Shown here in pieces: positions 5,997 through 6,034 of a DNA stretch of 6,034 nt. Source of the stretch: G039029935 sp039029935 (lineage in GTDB: Bacteria > Chloroflexota > Anaerolineae > Caldilineales > Caldilineaceae); contig JBCCFC010000867.1 of the NCBI GenBank assembly GCA_039029935.1, positions 1-6,034 on the forward strand, written 5' to 3'. The notes below the pieces were generated by a model. That model had not been told where the DNA came from. It was given only the letters and a program-made list of their open reading frames with translations, and ran no database searches. The position numbers and the translations under genes were made by a program. Each line of letters starts with the position of its first letter. Positions within the stretch are counted from its first letter, which is position 1.

Positions 5997-6034
5997 GTTG
6001 TGGTTGAACGCGGCGTTGTGTTTGCTTGTTGACC

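Noticed and set aside
6008..6018. AACGC-G-GCGTT inverted repeat near the right end as a tenA terminator
   Set aside because: A one-base loop cannot close as a hairpin and no T run follows within the window.

Overview
The window most resembles a bacterial chromosome segment of moderate GC. It carries a thiamin (vitamin B1) salvage operon on the + strand, and a long secreted multidomain surface protein gene diverges from it on the - strand. The secreted protein (signal peptide, Ala-Pro-Gln linker, carbohydrate-binding-like module, lamin-tail domain, chitobiase C-terminal-like domain, CotH-like domain) and the intergenic short-period repeats recall filamentous or multicellular Chloroflexota (Anaerolineae/Caldilineae-like). 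This is a style-based guess, and no lineage marker is present.

Layout. Bases 1 to about 200 are AT-richer than the rest (about 37% GC by hand count, against about 50% for 201-400). On the - strand, bases 1-81 resemble a decayed non-LTR retrotransposon reverse transcriptase. The secreted-protein gene (98-2338, -) runs into this zone, and its CotH-like domain stops early, so a rearrangement or an assembly chimera is likely here. The 628 bp divergent intergenic region (2339-2966) holds a heptanucleotide repeat array, a possible promoter, a clear TPP riboswitch (2675-2775), a textbook intrinsic terminator (2789-2821), and then an octanucleotide repeat array that folds into a second long hairpin ending in a T run just ahead of thiM. 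The operon follows as thiM (2967-3767), thiE (3782-4399), thiD (4409-5218) and tenA (5310-5969). A perfect 22 bp palindrome lies between thiD and tenA, and a second heptamer array follows tenA.

How the genes work together. TenA would release the pyrimidine HMP from amino-pyrimidine breakdown products of thiamin. ThiD phosphorylates HMP twice to HMP-PP. ThiM phosphorylates the thiazole alcohol to THZ-P, and ThiE joins the two to thiamin monophosphate. The window has no de novo genes (thiC, thiG, thiS), no transporter, and no gene for the last step to TPP, so what is visible is a pure salvage unit. The TPP riboswitch and its terminator should shut the operon off when TPP is plentiful.

No new enzymatic system is evident. 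The least ordinary signals are the periodic hairpin before thiM, the palindrome touching the tenA ribosome-binding region, the shared heptamer family on both sides of the operon, and the retrotransposon-like left edge.
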